A program made the position numbers and the translations under genes. From positions 10,850,001 through 10,914,000 of the forward strand of contig CAJFCV020000003.1 in NCBI GenBank assembly GCA_904066235.2: a DNA stretch of 64,000 nucleotides. Direction: 5' to 3'. The notes under the pieces are model-generated. The model was not told the origin of the DNA and did not search any database. It saw only the letters and a program-made list of their open reading frames with translations. Source of the DNA: Bursaphelenchus xylophilus (lineage: Eukaryota; Nematoda; Chromadorea; Rhabditida; Aphelenchoididae). This document shows positions 42,166 to 54,400 of this stretch, one piece after another; within the stretch, counting starts at the first letter, position 1, and the number at the start of each line of letters is the position of its first letter.

Positions 42166-45100
42166 TTATCCAACTTGAAGTTCATTCATTTGCGAGTTAA
42201 TTCCATCATCTTCCACATTGACCATCTCAATGTCATCATCCTTGAAAACGCGGACGCTCCTAGGTGGGCCTAGTTTTTGCTGAATGTCTTCGGGGATTTG
42301 TCCATGAGTAGTTCTGGAATTCATCAAAACAGTGATGGCATTTCGTTGCACAGCATGCGATTCGGCCAGTCTTCGGTACTGGTCTTGGATCTCGTCGATG
42401 CGGAGTAAATGCTGGAGGCGTTGGTTTTCGATCACCGCCGAGGCCGCTTGCTCCCACATGTAGTGGGTTTCGCACGTTTTCCTCTCGTTCATGCACATCC
42501 CGTCCTCGAGGATGTCCATTTTGAGGAACATCTCCTCCAGTGGAAGGGATCGGACTCGGGTCCAGGCCAGCGGGTAGCCGCAAATCTGAACGAAATACAT
42601 TTTTTTCCAAAAATCCCAAAAATCTTTTTCCCTAATTCTCAAGAATCAAGCAATTTTTGAAAAACTTTCTGCCATATTTCCGGAAACACCCTGTACAGTG
42701 ACGGACCTGATCTGTTGCATAATGCCAAGAATCCAATCCAAAAGTTTTTTTCACTGGAAGAGGGAGGCATTTTGCCACATTTTTTATACTTCCCGGATAC
42801 AAAATGGCATGGTTTTTGCCACTGGATCACGTCCCCCACTGTACAGGGTGTTTCAAGAAAAATGGCAGAAACTTTTTCAGAAATTGCTTGATTCTTGAAA
42901 ATTAGGGAAAAAAATTTTTGGGATTTTTAGAAAAAAATGTAATTTTTAAAATATTTTAGAGGTTCATTGGGTCAAAAATTGCTTGATTCTTGTAGGTTAG
43001 GGCCTTGTTGCTTTGGGAAACACATTTTTAAACCTCTGACGATAAAAAATGTGATTTTTCTGTTGAAAAGTTAAATTTTTATCAATTTTAGCACATTAAT
43101 TTAGATTTTTGAGCGATTTTGGAGTTTGAACATGGATTTAGTGCCCTAAAAATGATACTAGATGTGTTGGCATTGCGTCACATTCATATTTCTGGGTGTT
43201 TCAAGAAAAACGGTAGAAAATTTTTGCGAATATCTTTCAACTCTCCGGAGCTATCGCGGAAATTCTTCTTGCTTCCAAAAATTGAAGTTGGGCGATTTTG
43301 TAACCAGCAAAAACTTTTTTTTTCGTCAGCGGAGAGGGCAGTTTTCGGCGAGGACATTTGCGACTTTTTTGAAAAAAAAAAATACACCGTATTACATGAT
43401 GAAAACTTTGTTACAACGGCCAAAATTATGTTTATGTTACAACTTGCCTGCCCTCTCCGCCGACGAAAAAAAAAGTTTTTTGCTGGTTACAAAATTTCAA
43501 TTTTTTGGAAACAAGAAGAATTTCCGCGATAACTCCGGAGAGCTCAAAGATATTCGCAAAAAATTTCCGCCAAATTTCTTGAAACACCCAAAAATAAGAA
43601 TGTGACAGACTGCCAACAAATCTAGTATCATTTTTAGGGCACTAAATCCATGTTCAAAATCCAAAATCGCTCAAAAATCTAAAAAAAAATACAAGTATTC
43701 GTAGGGTTTGTGGTTATACTTTTGTTTTGCCCCGATTGACTTGATTTTTGGCATGGTGGTTCTTTTAGATCCTCTATTTGAGTATTTGAAAAAAAATTTC
43801 GAAATTTTCAATTTTGAGTGACCTATGACGTCATGAAAAGTCGAAACTTTGAGCTGTCATATCTCGCTTCGTTTTATAGGTATGGGCTTGATTTTTGGTT
43901 TCGTCGCGTATGGTACATAATGGGACAATCACTGTCGAAATTTTTTCGAAATTTCAAAATTTACGAAAAAAATCTCAAAAAAAGACCTTTTTTCGTATCT
44001 TTTAATTAGACCGGGGAATATTGAAATGCAAGCTTCTACAGGTCCATATCGGGAAAGCAAATTGATAACTAAGAGATAACTCCATGTATGTGTAGATACG
44101 GCCATGTACAAACTTACACTTACACAAAACCCCGTCATGATGACGGAATTTCTGGATTTTTTCGATTCCATTGAATTCTACGTACCCGACTTCCTATTAG
44201 TGCGTGTCTTTCTTTTTTGTAGTGCACTTCGTATTTTAGCTATGGCTTACTGTAAAAAATACGATTTGCACAGTGCGAATTTCAAAAAATTCGTTCTCGG
44301 CTCCCAGGTCGAAATTCGAAAAAACGGCTCGCTGATCGATTTCTTTTTGCTCGAAGATTGTCACAAAATTTTTTCAGAACATTCTACGTAGCCATGTCCT
44401 CAATAGAATCTCCCGACGGAAAACGAAATTTTTCGAAATTTTCAACATTTTGACTTTTTCAAATTTCTCGCTCTGATGTACAACAACGATGTCAAAAATG
44501 TCCAGCTATAGATTGTAGAGCTCGAAGAGCTCTACAAATTACCCGCTTACATCGTCTTCGTATCTTTGAAATTACGGCCGCCAGAGCGGCCGGAAATTTC
44601 GGTCGATTTTTGGTGCACCGTGCGAAAAAAATCGCCCTCAGGGCAGTTAGCGGGGTTGAACAAATTGATCATATGGGTGCTATAGGACACAAAATGGACT
44701 ACCATCGTGCCAAGTTTCAGCTTTCTACTTGCAATATTCTGTGCGCACCGTGCGGTCGAAAAAAAAATTCGAAATTTCGGCCAAAATTCGGCCCTGAGGG
44801 CTTGGAATCGAACTTTTTCGGATTTTAATTTTGTCCGTCGTATTCAGCACATTGAACTGCTACAGAAACAGATGTCGATTCCTAAAACACGCACAGGTTG
44901 AAAAAGCAGTATTCGAATTTCCGAATTTTTCGATTTTACTTACTTTCACGAAAGTTACTATAGCTCGGGAACAAGTTCGAAATTCAAAAATCCCGCCCGT
45001 TACATGATAGACAATTTAGTAAGGATTCTACAACCAGAAGCTGGGATACGATTCCGAGAGATATGATCAGAAATCGTGTTTGAAGCGGCGGTCCCAAAAA

Positions 45101-47969
45101 ATCCCGAATCGGAAAAGTCGTCAAATCCCAAAAATTTCCAACTAAAATTAGTCTAAAAGTTACATATTCGGAACCTCTATGTCATTTCGGACATAGTCGT
45201 ATCTTTTTCCCCGGTACTTTTAGTGGAACAAGTGCCAGTTTTGAAAAAACGCCCACTTCCACGGACGAAAACACAAAAAAAGAGCGCGGGGAAGAGAGAG
45301 AGCGGGCAGAGAACCGCTTCCTTCTTCGTTTGGCGGGAGAAAAGAGAGAGTGGGAAAGGGGTGGAGGGTGGTTAGACAAAGGTTTTCTCTTTCGATTCCG
45401 GTCAGAGATAAGACGGAGAGAGAGCTGAGAATGAGGAGGGTGGTGAGGAACCGGTCATCATGACGGGGTTTTCTGGATTTTTTCGAGAAATTTTTGTAAA
45501 ATTTTTTTTTGGTCCTGGATTCTCGGGATTTGGCCGTTTTAGGGCCAAATTTGACGGCGATTTCGGGAAAAATATTGGCTTTGGATAATTTTGAGTGCTG
45601 AGTCTATTTTTTCGAGTTTTTTAGTTGATTTTTCCTTATTGTATGAGCTTCTGATCAAGTTTGGGTGGAAGGGAGATTATTTTAGGTAACAAAATGTAGT
45701 CTCGCGGCGGCCGTAGGCCGTCGCCTCATGCCGGCGGGCTCTTTAACCCGGCTTAGCAATCTGGGACTGGCCTGAGCTTAGCGATTAGGGAAAGCTTAGC
45801 GATCCTAACTTTTGGGTCTAAAAAACGCTACAACTTTCTACTAGGCTCAGTCTAACGCGTAGCGTTTCTCTGCCGCGGCCGGAGGCCGTCGGCAAAGCTT
45901 TAGCGAGCGTTTATGTTGTTTTCGACGTTGAACAGGTCCAAATCGCGCGAAAAGCAGCGATACCGGGCGCAAAGTTGCCTTTGTCCGCAGGACTGCCCGA
46001 GAGACGTGAGCAGCCGCAGGCTGCGAAGTCTCGAGCCCTAGTCTAAATTAATGTGCTAAAATTGAAAAAAATTTAACTTTTCAACAGAAAAATCACATTT
46101 TTTATCTTCAGAGGTTTAAAAATGTGTTTTTCAAAGCAACAAGACCCTAACCTATAAGAATCAAGCAATTTTTGACCCAATAAACCTCAAAAATATTTTA
46201 AAAATTACAATTTTTTTCAAAAAATCCTAAAAAATTTCTCCTCCAAACCTCAAAAATTCCATTCCTTTACCTTAAAGCTGGATCCAATCTCGTCTCGGTA
46301 GTGTTCCGAGCAAATAACTCTCAATCTTTTGCAAAAAGTTTTTGTGTTTTTATCAAACTTCTCGCACATGATATTGTGCGGGTTGATTCCGAACTTATGG
46401 CTGGTCCCAAAGCTGGACTGTTTTTCGATTCGAACAAAGCAACGTTGGACGTGCTTCGGCAGGGCTTTTACCGGCACTTCCATGCCACAGACCATACAGG
46501 AATGGACAAAAGTTGAGTCCTCGTCTTGTTGGGCGGGTCGATGGTAAATCGGTTGGCCCGAAGCTAGAGTCTGAAAATTTTGGGGGTGATTTTCGATTAT
46601 TTTGTTGTTGAAAGGCCACAATTAATTCTTGAACGTGTGGCGGACGTGATCCGTTGGCCAAAAACGCACCATTTTGCATCCGGGAAGTATCAAAAATGCA
46701 GCAAAATACCTCCGTCTCCAAGTGAAAAAACTCCCATTTCAAAAGCGCATCCGCTCTTTTTGTGAGGAAGCCTTCAAAACGAAGTATTTTCAATTGGAGA
46801 GGGAGACATTTTGCAACATTTTTGATACTTCCCGGATGCAAAATGGAACGTTTTTTGCCATTGGATCAGGTCCCTCATTGTAAGTTTGTACCAAAAATTT
46901 TCGACAAATTACAAAACCGACTTCCGTCGGACTCAATTAGAACCCCCATCAAATTTTTTTCAGTGGCCACAAGCACAGTGCAAAAAAAAAAACAGATTTT
47001 TTTTTCAAAAAAAAATTTGCACTGCGATTTCAAAATTTTTTCACCTCAAAATCCGAACTCACCGTAAAATACAGATTCAAATTCTGCGCACAATCGTCGA
47101 TTCTCTTCAATGTTTCTTCAATTTCGAGCTGTGTATTCCTCAGCTTTTGTATTTTTTCTTCAGTTTCCACCTTCCACATGGGCGTCTGCTCGTAATAATC
47201 TTGAATCCTCTGCGGTAAAAGGAGGGCCAAACGTTTTCGAGCCAAATTCTGGCCACATTCGTCTGAGCAGTACTTGGATCCGGGACGGGCGGCACTTTCG
47301 CATTGGGGACCATAACAATGTCGGGGTACCTTCTCCTAAAATAAGGTCGACTTTAGCAAAAATTTTTGCAAAACACTCTGTCAAATTTAATAATTGGGGG
47401 TGAAAAATCATCTGCGAGGTTCTTCGTTGTCAAGGATTCTAAAATCAGACCAAAAAAAGTAAAAATCTCACCTCTTCTTTGGAGATTACAGTAACTTTTT
47501 GTTGTTGTGTGTCTCGATTGTTCTTCTCTCTGGCTTGGGAATTCGCTGTGACTGAGCGCTTCCGTGGTTTTCTTTCGCCGGAAGGCTTTCTTGGACGCCC
47601 AACCTTCTTCCCGACCTTCTTTGGCTTCGTTTTCTCTACTACAATATAATTCAAAAAAATTTTTAAAATTTGATTTCCTAAAAACAAATGATAAGATCCT
47701 CTAAATCACCTACCAAATTCATTTTTAACAGCAGTTTGTTGAATTATCTGCGATTGAACGCAGATTCTCTTGAAACACGGCCTTTTGGCTATACAGTTGA
47801 GACATTTCTCGCAATTACTCTGCCTTAGACATCCAATACAATCTCCACACCGGCCTTTGGCCGTGACATTGAGGTTCTGGAGGAATGAAGTCGATGGGAG
47901 GTTAAAATGTTGATTAAATTCTAAAATATGAAAGAAATTATATTATTCATGACACTTACCGAAATTCAT
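42166..47969 (-). CDS. cfp-1: CFP1 (CXXC finger protein 1), SET1/COMPASS subunit
   Basis: Exons from the 5' end: 47969-47960, 47920-47714, 47638-47472, 47335-47063, 46570-46271 and 42585-42166. They join in frame to 458 aa. A CXXC-type finger at 26-58 has eight cysteines (28, 31, 34, 40, 43, 46, 52, 57). An AT-hook-like basic stretch follows (KKVGRPRKPSGERKPRKR, about 80-100). Next is the CFP1-specific zinc region (RHCYGPQCESAARPGSKYC, about 133-153), a coiled coil, and the C-terminal Cys/His domain (CMVCGMEVPVKALPKH; CKRLRVICSEHYRDE). CFP1 guides SET1 H3K4 methyltransferase to promoters. Oddities: the ATG lies just before the finger, with an in-frame TGA two codons upstream, so the usual N-terminal PHD finger is missing from this model. 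The finger also lacks the KFGG loop. The last intron is 3.7 kb of repeats. It is probably the downstream gene of an operon with the RS-rich gene. Confidence 0.92.
42660..42900. repeat. R4 element flanked by an outer inverted repeat, cfp-1 intron 5
   Basis: The R4 body (42695-42845) is enclosed by TTCCGGAAACACCCTGTACAGTG and CACTGTACAGGGTGTTTC (each cut here at its matching part) and by AATCAAGCAATTT against AAATTGCTTGATT. Two nested palindromes share one centre. Confidence 0.8.
42905..46235. mobile_element. 3.3-kb insertion bounded by 200-bp inverted repeats in cfp-1 intron 5
   Basis: 42905-43107 and 46042-46235 match as inverted repeats over about 200 bp with few differences. Landmarks are CAAAAATTGCTTGATTCTT, AAACACATTTTTAAACCTCTGA and TAGCACATTAATTTAGA. 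The interior holds a second palindrome (43108-43682), a GA-rich block (45270-45440) and a GC-rich island (45695-46035). No transposase frame is seen. It may be a large foldback element or several nested insertions. Confidence 0.75.
43108..43682. repeat. 575-bp palindrome with a 130-bp centre
   Basis: The left arm (43108-43335) and right arm (43468-43682) pair through GTGCCCTAAAAATGATACTAG, AATTCTTCTTGCTTCC and TTTTGTAACCAGCAAAAA. It sits directly inside the left 200-bp inverted repeat of the larger element. Confidence 0.85.
46630..46882. repeat. R4 palindromic element, cfp-1 intron 5
   Basis: GGACGTGATCCGTTGGCCAAAA at the left and GCCATTGGATCAGGTCCCTC at the right are inverted, with GCATCCGGGAAGTATCAAAA repeated inverted inside. 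It begins about 60 bases 5' (minus strand) of the exon ending at 46570 and lies in the intron between exons 4 and 5 of cfp-1. Confidence 0.85.
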
Positions 47970-48083
47970 TGGTCAGGCAGTCCAAGCTGAATCTATAATT
48001 AAAAATAAATGATTGAAAAATATATAATAAGGTCTAATAGTTAGATACCAAACTGGAATTTACCATTACATCGCCAATATCGA
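47970..48083 (-). other. 5' leader of cfp-1, candidate SL2-type acceptors
   Basis: Reading the minus strand, an acceptor AATTTCAG ends at 48084 and opens a 20-base mini-exon (48083 down to about 48064) followed by GTAAAT. A second acceptor (AATTATAG) ends at 47993, and the ATG follows at 47969. The RS-rich gene stops at 48276, 193 bases before the first acceptor. An AATAAA on the minus strand lies near 48105-48100. This is the usual spacing of a nematode operon. Confidence 0.5.
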
Positions 48084-48275
48084 CTGAAATTATTTTAATT
48101 TATTTATTAATACCCAAAACAAAAAAAAAAAAATATTAAAATCAAGAGTCATCCATTGCCAGCTGAATATCCTCTTCTATTTCATAGAACAGACCTCCAG
48201 CTAACTATAAACATCAAATTCAATCAAAGAAAACAGCAAAATCCATTTGAAATTAAACATTTCCCATGGATAACA

Positions 48276-49259
48276 TCAGATGCCGAAGCCCCGACCCCGA
48301 TTATAATGTGTAAACTGTCGGCCATGCTCAAACTGCTGATCCAAATCCGATTTCATCTTTTGAAGGTCATTTTTGAGGTCCTTTACTTCACTATCATCCA
48401 CTTTATTCAACTTCAAACCACTTTCTCCCGGTTTTTTGTGCATTCCCAGAAGTTTCTCGAATTTCGATCGCTGAGAATCGTCGGAAGAAACCGCAGCAAT
48501 TCTGGTAGACCATTTGATCTCTTTCTCCTCGAGTTTAGAACTCTCTTCAGAGGTTGAGGCTTCATGATTCTTCTTAAAAACAGTTGGAGGAGGCTTGGGT
48601 CGGACTGGAGATCGAGGACGTCTAAAATAAGGCAACATTTAGCTCCCAAACAAAGAAACACGTTTAAAAAACAATAAGAAAAGCTTCTTTCACCTCAATA
48701 GTAGCCTAAATTCGAAAGAAAACACAATAAAATATCAATTACCTTCGTCTTCCTTCACCATCTCTATCTCTGGACCTTCTTCTTGGTCTTTCTCGCGAGC
48801 TGGATCTCGATCTACGTCGTCGGCGTTCTCTGGACCTTGACCGACGTCTGTCCCGCCTATCAGCACCATCTCCATTCCGTTCTCGACGTCGATCTCGCCT
48901 TGGAGAACCGTTTTCTCTCTTACGATCTACCTAAACCCCAATTGCAATGTAGAAAAAAATTCCAACTTACACTTCGACTTCTGGAACGATTTCTATCTCT
49001 ATCACGACTTCTGCGGTCTTTTCTGTCCCGTTCCGAACCTCTTTCCCCTCTTTCTTGCCTTCGATCGCGATTTCTATCAGATCGGACTTCTTTCTCGTCG
49101 CTCTTGGTATCCTGACTCAATTCTCCGCTTTCCAGGCTTTCATTCAGCTTCGTTGGCTAAAAGAATAAACAACCAAAATCGTAAACGCCGTCTTTGTATG
49201 GGGGAGATCTAAAAATGGTGAATTTCAAGAGATTCACTTACCGGAGATTCGCGGCTCAT
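48276..49259 (-). CDS. RS-rich nuclear protein with SMAP/RSRC2-like C-terminus
   Basis: Exons from the 5' end: 49259-49242, 49156-48971, 48930-48743 and 48621-48276. They join in frame to 245 aa. After a short acidic start (ESLESGELSQD), residues 20-130 are almost entirely Arg/Ser/Asp repeats (RSRDRDRNRSRSRS, RRRRRSRSSSRERPRRRSRDRD). The last 85 residues contain WSTRIAAVSSDDSQRSKFEKLLGM, shown here only in part as a conserved Trp..Lys-Phe..Leu-Leu-Gly-Met pattern, and end in NRGRGFGI. This fits the small-acidic-protein/RSRC2 family by my reading. RS repeats suggest a nuclear-speckle or splicing role. The frame is also open upstream to an ATG at 49460, which would add 67 residues; I prefer ATG 49257-49259 because the added part has no RS character. 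It precedes cfp-1 by about 300 bases. Confidence 0.75.
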
Positions 49260-49460
49260 GATTGTGTTCCACAAACAATTGCAGGTGGTTAGAACAAGAT
49301 CAGGGTGAATCCAATAAGCAAAAGTTATTGCTTGTGGTGCTAAAACTGATGTGGAATCCAACAAAGAAACAAGTTTTTGCGGAAAATTGTCGAAGAAAAT
49401 GTTGGAGGAACACTTGACACAAAGCGCCTCATTTGGGTCAACACTTCCTCTTTGGGCCAA

Positions 49461-51490
49461 AGTGGTCGGTAAATTACGGTATTGATTTGATATGGCAAGA
49501 AAAATGGGAAAAGGGTTTTTTTAACATGTATTTCATATATGTGTTAACATTCACTTAGATTTTGCCCATTTTTTAGAGTTTTTTTAAAGTTTCGAAGGTC
49601 CACCAAAAAATTTCATATTCGTTTTATACAATTTCAGCTGACTTGCCCTAAATTTAGCGCTTAATTTGTTTGTTTTTCGAATTTTAGGGCTATATATACT
49701 CATAAGCCGATCTGTGAAATATTTTTGTATAAACACAATATCACATGCTCTTTTACAACCTCAATTAATATTATGAGGGGCTTAGTGGAGCCAAAAGGAG
49801 CTTCTGGATGCATTTTGAGGCGATTTCTGATTTACGGATGCTATTTCTGGAATTTTGTTTACGCGCACAGTGCAGTCAACTTCTGACATTTTTCGACCGC
49901 ACTTTGCGGTCAAGATTAAATTAATGTTGGATTGTAGTGGAATTTAGGTTGTAAAACCATTGTCGAGGGTTCCTATATGACGGTTGTAGGATATTACAGT
50001 TAAATTTGCCTCGATTTTTACATGGTGTAAAGACCGGATATGTTATACGTTATAGTTATGTCACAGTTGATGTCATCGTTTTTCTCCTACAAAAAATCGG
50101 TCATATCGAAATTAGGGTGTCGTCAGGAGGTTGTAGTTGGAAGCAAAGTGTTATTTCATATCTTTTTTCAACAAATTCAGAACATATTATACACTGACAG
50201 TTACATCTGTCATGTACAATATTAATGTTTAGTCTCCGTGAAATAGCACGGAATTTGCAAACTATAAGTGTCTCTCTTCAAAAAGCTATACGAAAATGTA
50301 GCTAACATAAGCACCAGGCCTCCGTCTGTCGAGTTGTGAACACATTTCGATATTGTACTAGATATTGATGACAATTACTTCGAAACCTGGGCAAAATGCA
50401 TGGAAATGAAGGAATTTTTTACAACCAATTCTATGTCATTGCCTACTAGATACAATCTGGATTTGCGACGACAAATTTTGAAGTCATTGAATCGAGAAAA
50501 CAAGCGAGATTTACAAGAAACAGGAAAAGTATCTACCCATTTGTATGTGTTGTATAATATGGCACGAAAACCGGCAAAACTTACATAGTGTTTGAAGTGG
50601 GGCAAACAGGATGAGAAGTGAGCGTGTTTCGTAACATTTGGAGCACTTTCACTGTCATATCTATTCTTTTCGCGTCAACACAAACTTTGATTTTGTGCGA
50701 GGAGTAGGGCTGTAGATACCCAAAAAAAAGGTTGTAATAAGTGCCTACAAGGCATGACAAAGCCGTTGGATGATCTGCGGACGATCGGCGAAGGCTCGGC
50801 GGAGACTTCCAACATGTCTACTTTTTCTAATTTTACTACATTTTACTTTTTCCTTACCCCGAGTTACTCCAACATATACAAGATCAAAATTTGCGGCAAG
50901 AATATAAGATCCGTAAATTTTATCTAGATATTATAGATAAGGCTGGCCCGAAAAGTCGGGCCAGCCGCCCGAAAAAAGAGTCTCTTTTTTTGATTTTCTC
51001 TGACCGGCTCTTTCGATTTTCCATAGTCTCTCAAGAAGTTTGTTCTAAGTCTTGTCTGTGCCGGGAAATGTGCGCCTAGATTCTCAAGACTTGATGAATG
51101 ACCTGTATAGATGGCTACGGAGTATTTACACAAGATCTTTGTCTTCAATACTTCCTTTGAAACCCCGAATTCGATGATTCAACCACAAAAACTCTTAATT
51201 TATTGGATAACAATGGCATAAACATAGAAATCGGTTACTCGAAACAAACGTACAAAGAAACAATTTGGTGAAAAAAGCGGCGAAAAATTTACACACACGC
51301 ACACACACTATTCGAATATGTCCAAGATATACACTGTGGGGGGAGTTGGGTGCGGAGATCGCGCGACAGTCCGGAGGCCTAAGGTCATCACGAGAGAATT
51401 GGCATAACGTCATTTATTTGGTCACTGTTTTCGAATACAAGAAAGTTTACATAGAAGAGAAGAGAGAGAAAAGAAGCGACCGCTCGGCCT
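49461..51490. other. AT-rich region between the RS-rich gene and the Ig gene
   Basis: No conserved coding sequence is recognised. It includes GCACAGTGC near 49866, GATATTGTACTAGATATTG near 50350, and the 3' end of the Ig gene. A minus-strand AATAAA at 51418-51413 lies about 75 bases past its stop. Confidence 0.45.
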
Positions 51491-54400
51491 TTACGACTGG
51501 CTATCGTTGGGCGCTAGGATTATTAGTGAGGACTCCGCCGCGTCGTAGCCGTCCTCGTTGCTGGCGTTGCATTGCAGCGTGATGGAGGCGCGATCTGTCG
51601 CCGCCGTGTTTATTAGCACGTCGCCACCGTCGAGCACCTGCAAGAGCAAGGAGTTAGGATAGGGTGAAAATATCACAGTTGGAATATAATATTATCCATG
51701 ACATCAAAAAACTTTTTTTGATGTCATGGATAATATAGTTATATTTCAAAGATGAAATATGACAGCACAACGGGTTATGTACTGTTGGAAAGCCCTTGAA
51801 GCCTACTATGCTACAGCCACAACTGGGGAACGCAGCTCGTAACTGGTTGACCCTATTGCACTATTCTTCTGAGGTCATCGACACTAATGGCTGTCATGGC
51901 TAATATAATGATATCTCAGTGGTGGATTTAGACTGGAGAATAAATTACATATCCTCTGAAAGCCCATCTAAGGTTCTATGCGCATGCCAAGACTTTTCAT
52001 CACAGCTCTTGGCGCCTTAAAGATATACTCTATTTTTCTGAAGTCACCCATACCAATGGATGTCATGAATAATATCCCTAAAACTCAAAGCTCGAATTAG
52101 CCTACGTGACGTGTGGCATGGCGCATAAAGGGCTTTTATGTAGGCTGCATTATAGCGCCAGCATTATTAAACTATGCTATAGCGAAACAATTTAATCTGT
52201 GTTCTTTTAAGGCCACTCAATTTAATGGACGCCATGAATAATATAGCCAAACCTCGAGTATATTTGGCCTTTCGAAAATAACTTCTAGTCCAACTAAAGG
52301 CTTCGGTTCTATGCTACATCTACAGTAAACCCTAGGGAATACTAGTTGTACTAACATTTGTATTTCAATTTTTCAATTCAAAATTGCAAGAACCCTTGAT
52401 TTTTTCAATGGTCGTGAAATTGACGTCAGCCTTCGGAACCCGCTGTTAATTATTCATTTCTACCTAAAATGGTTGTCTCAGGCGTCAGAAAAGTGCAAAA
52501 AACATCTGCGCATTTGTTAGTGCGGCCGAAATTGGGTTCCTATTTACCAGTCAAAAAAAAGAAAAAAAAATACAAACCTATACCCAAATGAACTTGAAAC
52601 TCACATAAATAAAGTCTTTGAAGTCGGAGATCGGATACACCTTGCTCTCGTCCGCATCATCCAGCACCATCCACTCGATGTTGGGTTTGGGTTTGCCGGT
52701 GGCGTGACAAAATAGTTGCACAAACTGGCCCGCAATCTCCATTCGCGTTGCCGTGACCAGTGTGATGAGTGGCGCCTGAGGCGAGTATTTCGTCAGCGGG
52801 CTGTTGTGGGCTGAAGAAATGATAAAATGAAAATGTTGTAAAGTTGCTTTTGAAAAAAGTGAAAATACAGTAAAACCTCTGTATAACGAATCGCAAGGGA
52901 ACAAGAGTTTTATTCGTTATAGAGATATTTATGGACTTTTTCAGAAAAATTTTTGTACAATTTTTTAGAAAAAAAAAATTTTTTTTAATTTTAAAAATAA
53001 AACATTTTTTGTACAGTAAAATGTCTGCACAACAGTCATAAAGGACAAACAAATTGTTTGTTATACTAATCCTTCCGAAAAAATCGTCGGATTGATTTTT
53101 GGCGTGTGCACTGTGCAAAAAAGTCGGAGTGCGAGCGACAGCCGAAAAAAAGCCTATTGCACGGTGCAAAATGCAAGAAATTGCACAGTGCAAAGAAAGC
53201 TTTTGTTTTTGCACCGTGCATGTCGCCGGACACATTTCTGGCGTTTGCACTGTGCGAAAAAATTGAGGGTGCGAGCGACAGCCCAAAAAAGCCTATCGCA
53301 CAGTGCAAAAAGGAAAAATTGCACAGTGCAAAAAAACTTTTGTTTTCGTACCGGTCAAGTGACAAAAATGAAACCGGCGACTTTCCGGAGGGGCTAGTAG
53401 ACAATCTTTATTGTACGAAGACTTATTTTGGTCTAAAATTAACTTTTATGACCTCAAAAATTCATTGTTATAGACAGTCTTTGTTGTATGGGAGTTTTCG
53501 GCACAAAAGTTCCATTACATTCCAAACCCATTAAATTCCCAGGCTTTACGGTAGCATATACATAAAGTGCAGCCAAAGTATTTCCAATTTACCCTTGTAC
53601 ATAAAATATGACATCCTCTGGAGAATTCGGAGGGATTTCCCGCGCTCTGCGCCTATGATTTTAGAATTTGGAATGATGAGAAATACGTAAAAATTAATGC
53701 AGCAAAAAGAATAAAGAAAAGAAAAAAACTATCGAAAAAAAAATTTTTTCGAAAAAAATATGTAGAGTGTAGCCTCTGTAGAACAAACTTCCTTACAACG
53801 AACACTGTCGATAACCGACAATTTTAGAGGCCCCAAAAGTCAATTATAAGCCTAAATGCAGCTCCGTACAACGAAACCTCTCTGTAACGAACAAATTTAT
53901 TGGTCCCTCACAATTCATTGTATACTGTCTTACTGTAATTAAATTTTTTTGTGTTAGAATTTCGAAAATTTTTAAATATTATTTTTTTTACGAAATTTGC
54001 ATAATTTGGTCGAATTTTCAAAAAAAAATCCTATTTCTTTCAGTCACTCAAAATTTCAAAAATCCTGTCGAAATTTACAACTACCCCCCGTCCCAGTTGT
54101 AGCCTACTTTTTAGTCGCTTTCACTATCTGACGACATTTGACGTCGCTCGAAAATTCGAAAAATTGTAGCCTCACGGGGCTTCGGCAGAAGCCCGCGGCT
54201 TCTCGCGAACTCCTCGAGAATACAAAAACAAATTTCACACCGACTACAATGCGGAGGTAAAGGCCAAAGTCATGGGATCCACCGGATATGAGTTTGACGT
54301 TATTTGTCGGGAAAATAATGAGCATAATGTCGCTGCTCACGTCGCTGAATGGAAAAGGAAATCGACGGAGTGCTCATTATTTTCCCGACAGACCGATATC

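Noticed and set aside
49260..49460. Upstream extension of the RS-rich protein to ATG 49460
   Set aside because: The frame is open, but the 67 added residues are uncharged, hydrophobic and unlike the rest. A 5' leader is as likely. Left as an alternative, not called.
50400..50588. 62-codon plus-strand frame with a balanced, protein-like composition
   Set aside because: Too short, with no domain, no splice partner and no conserved pattern.
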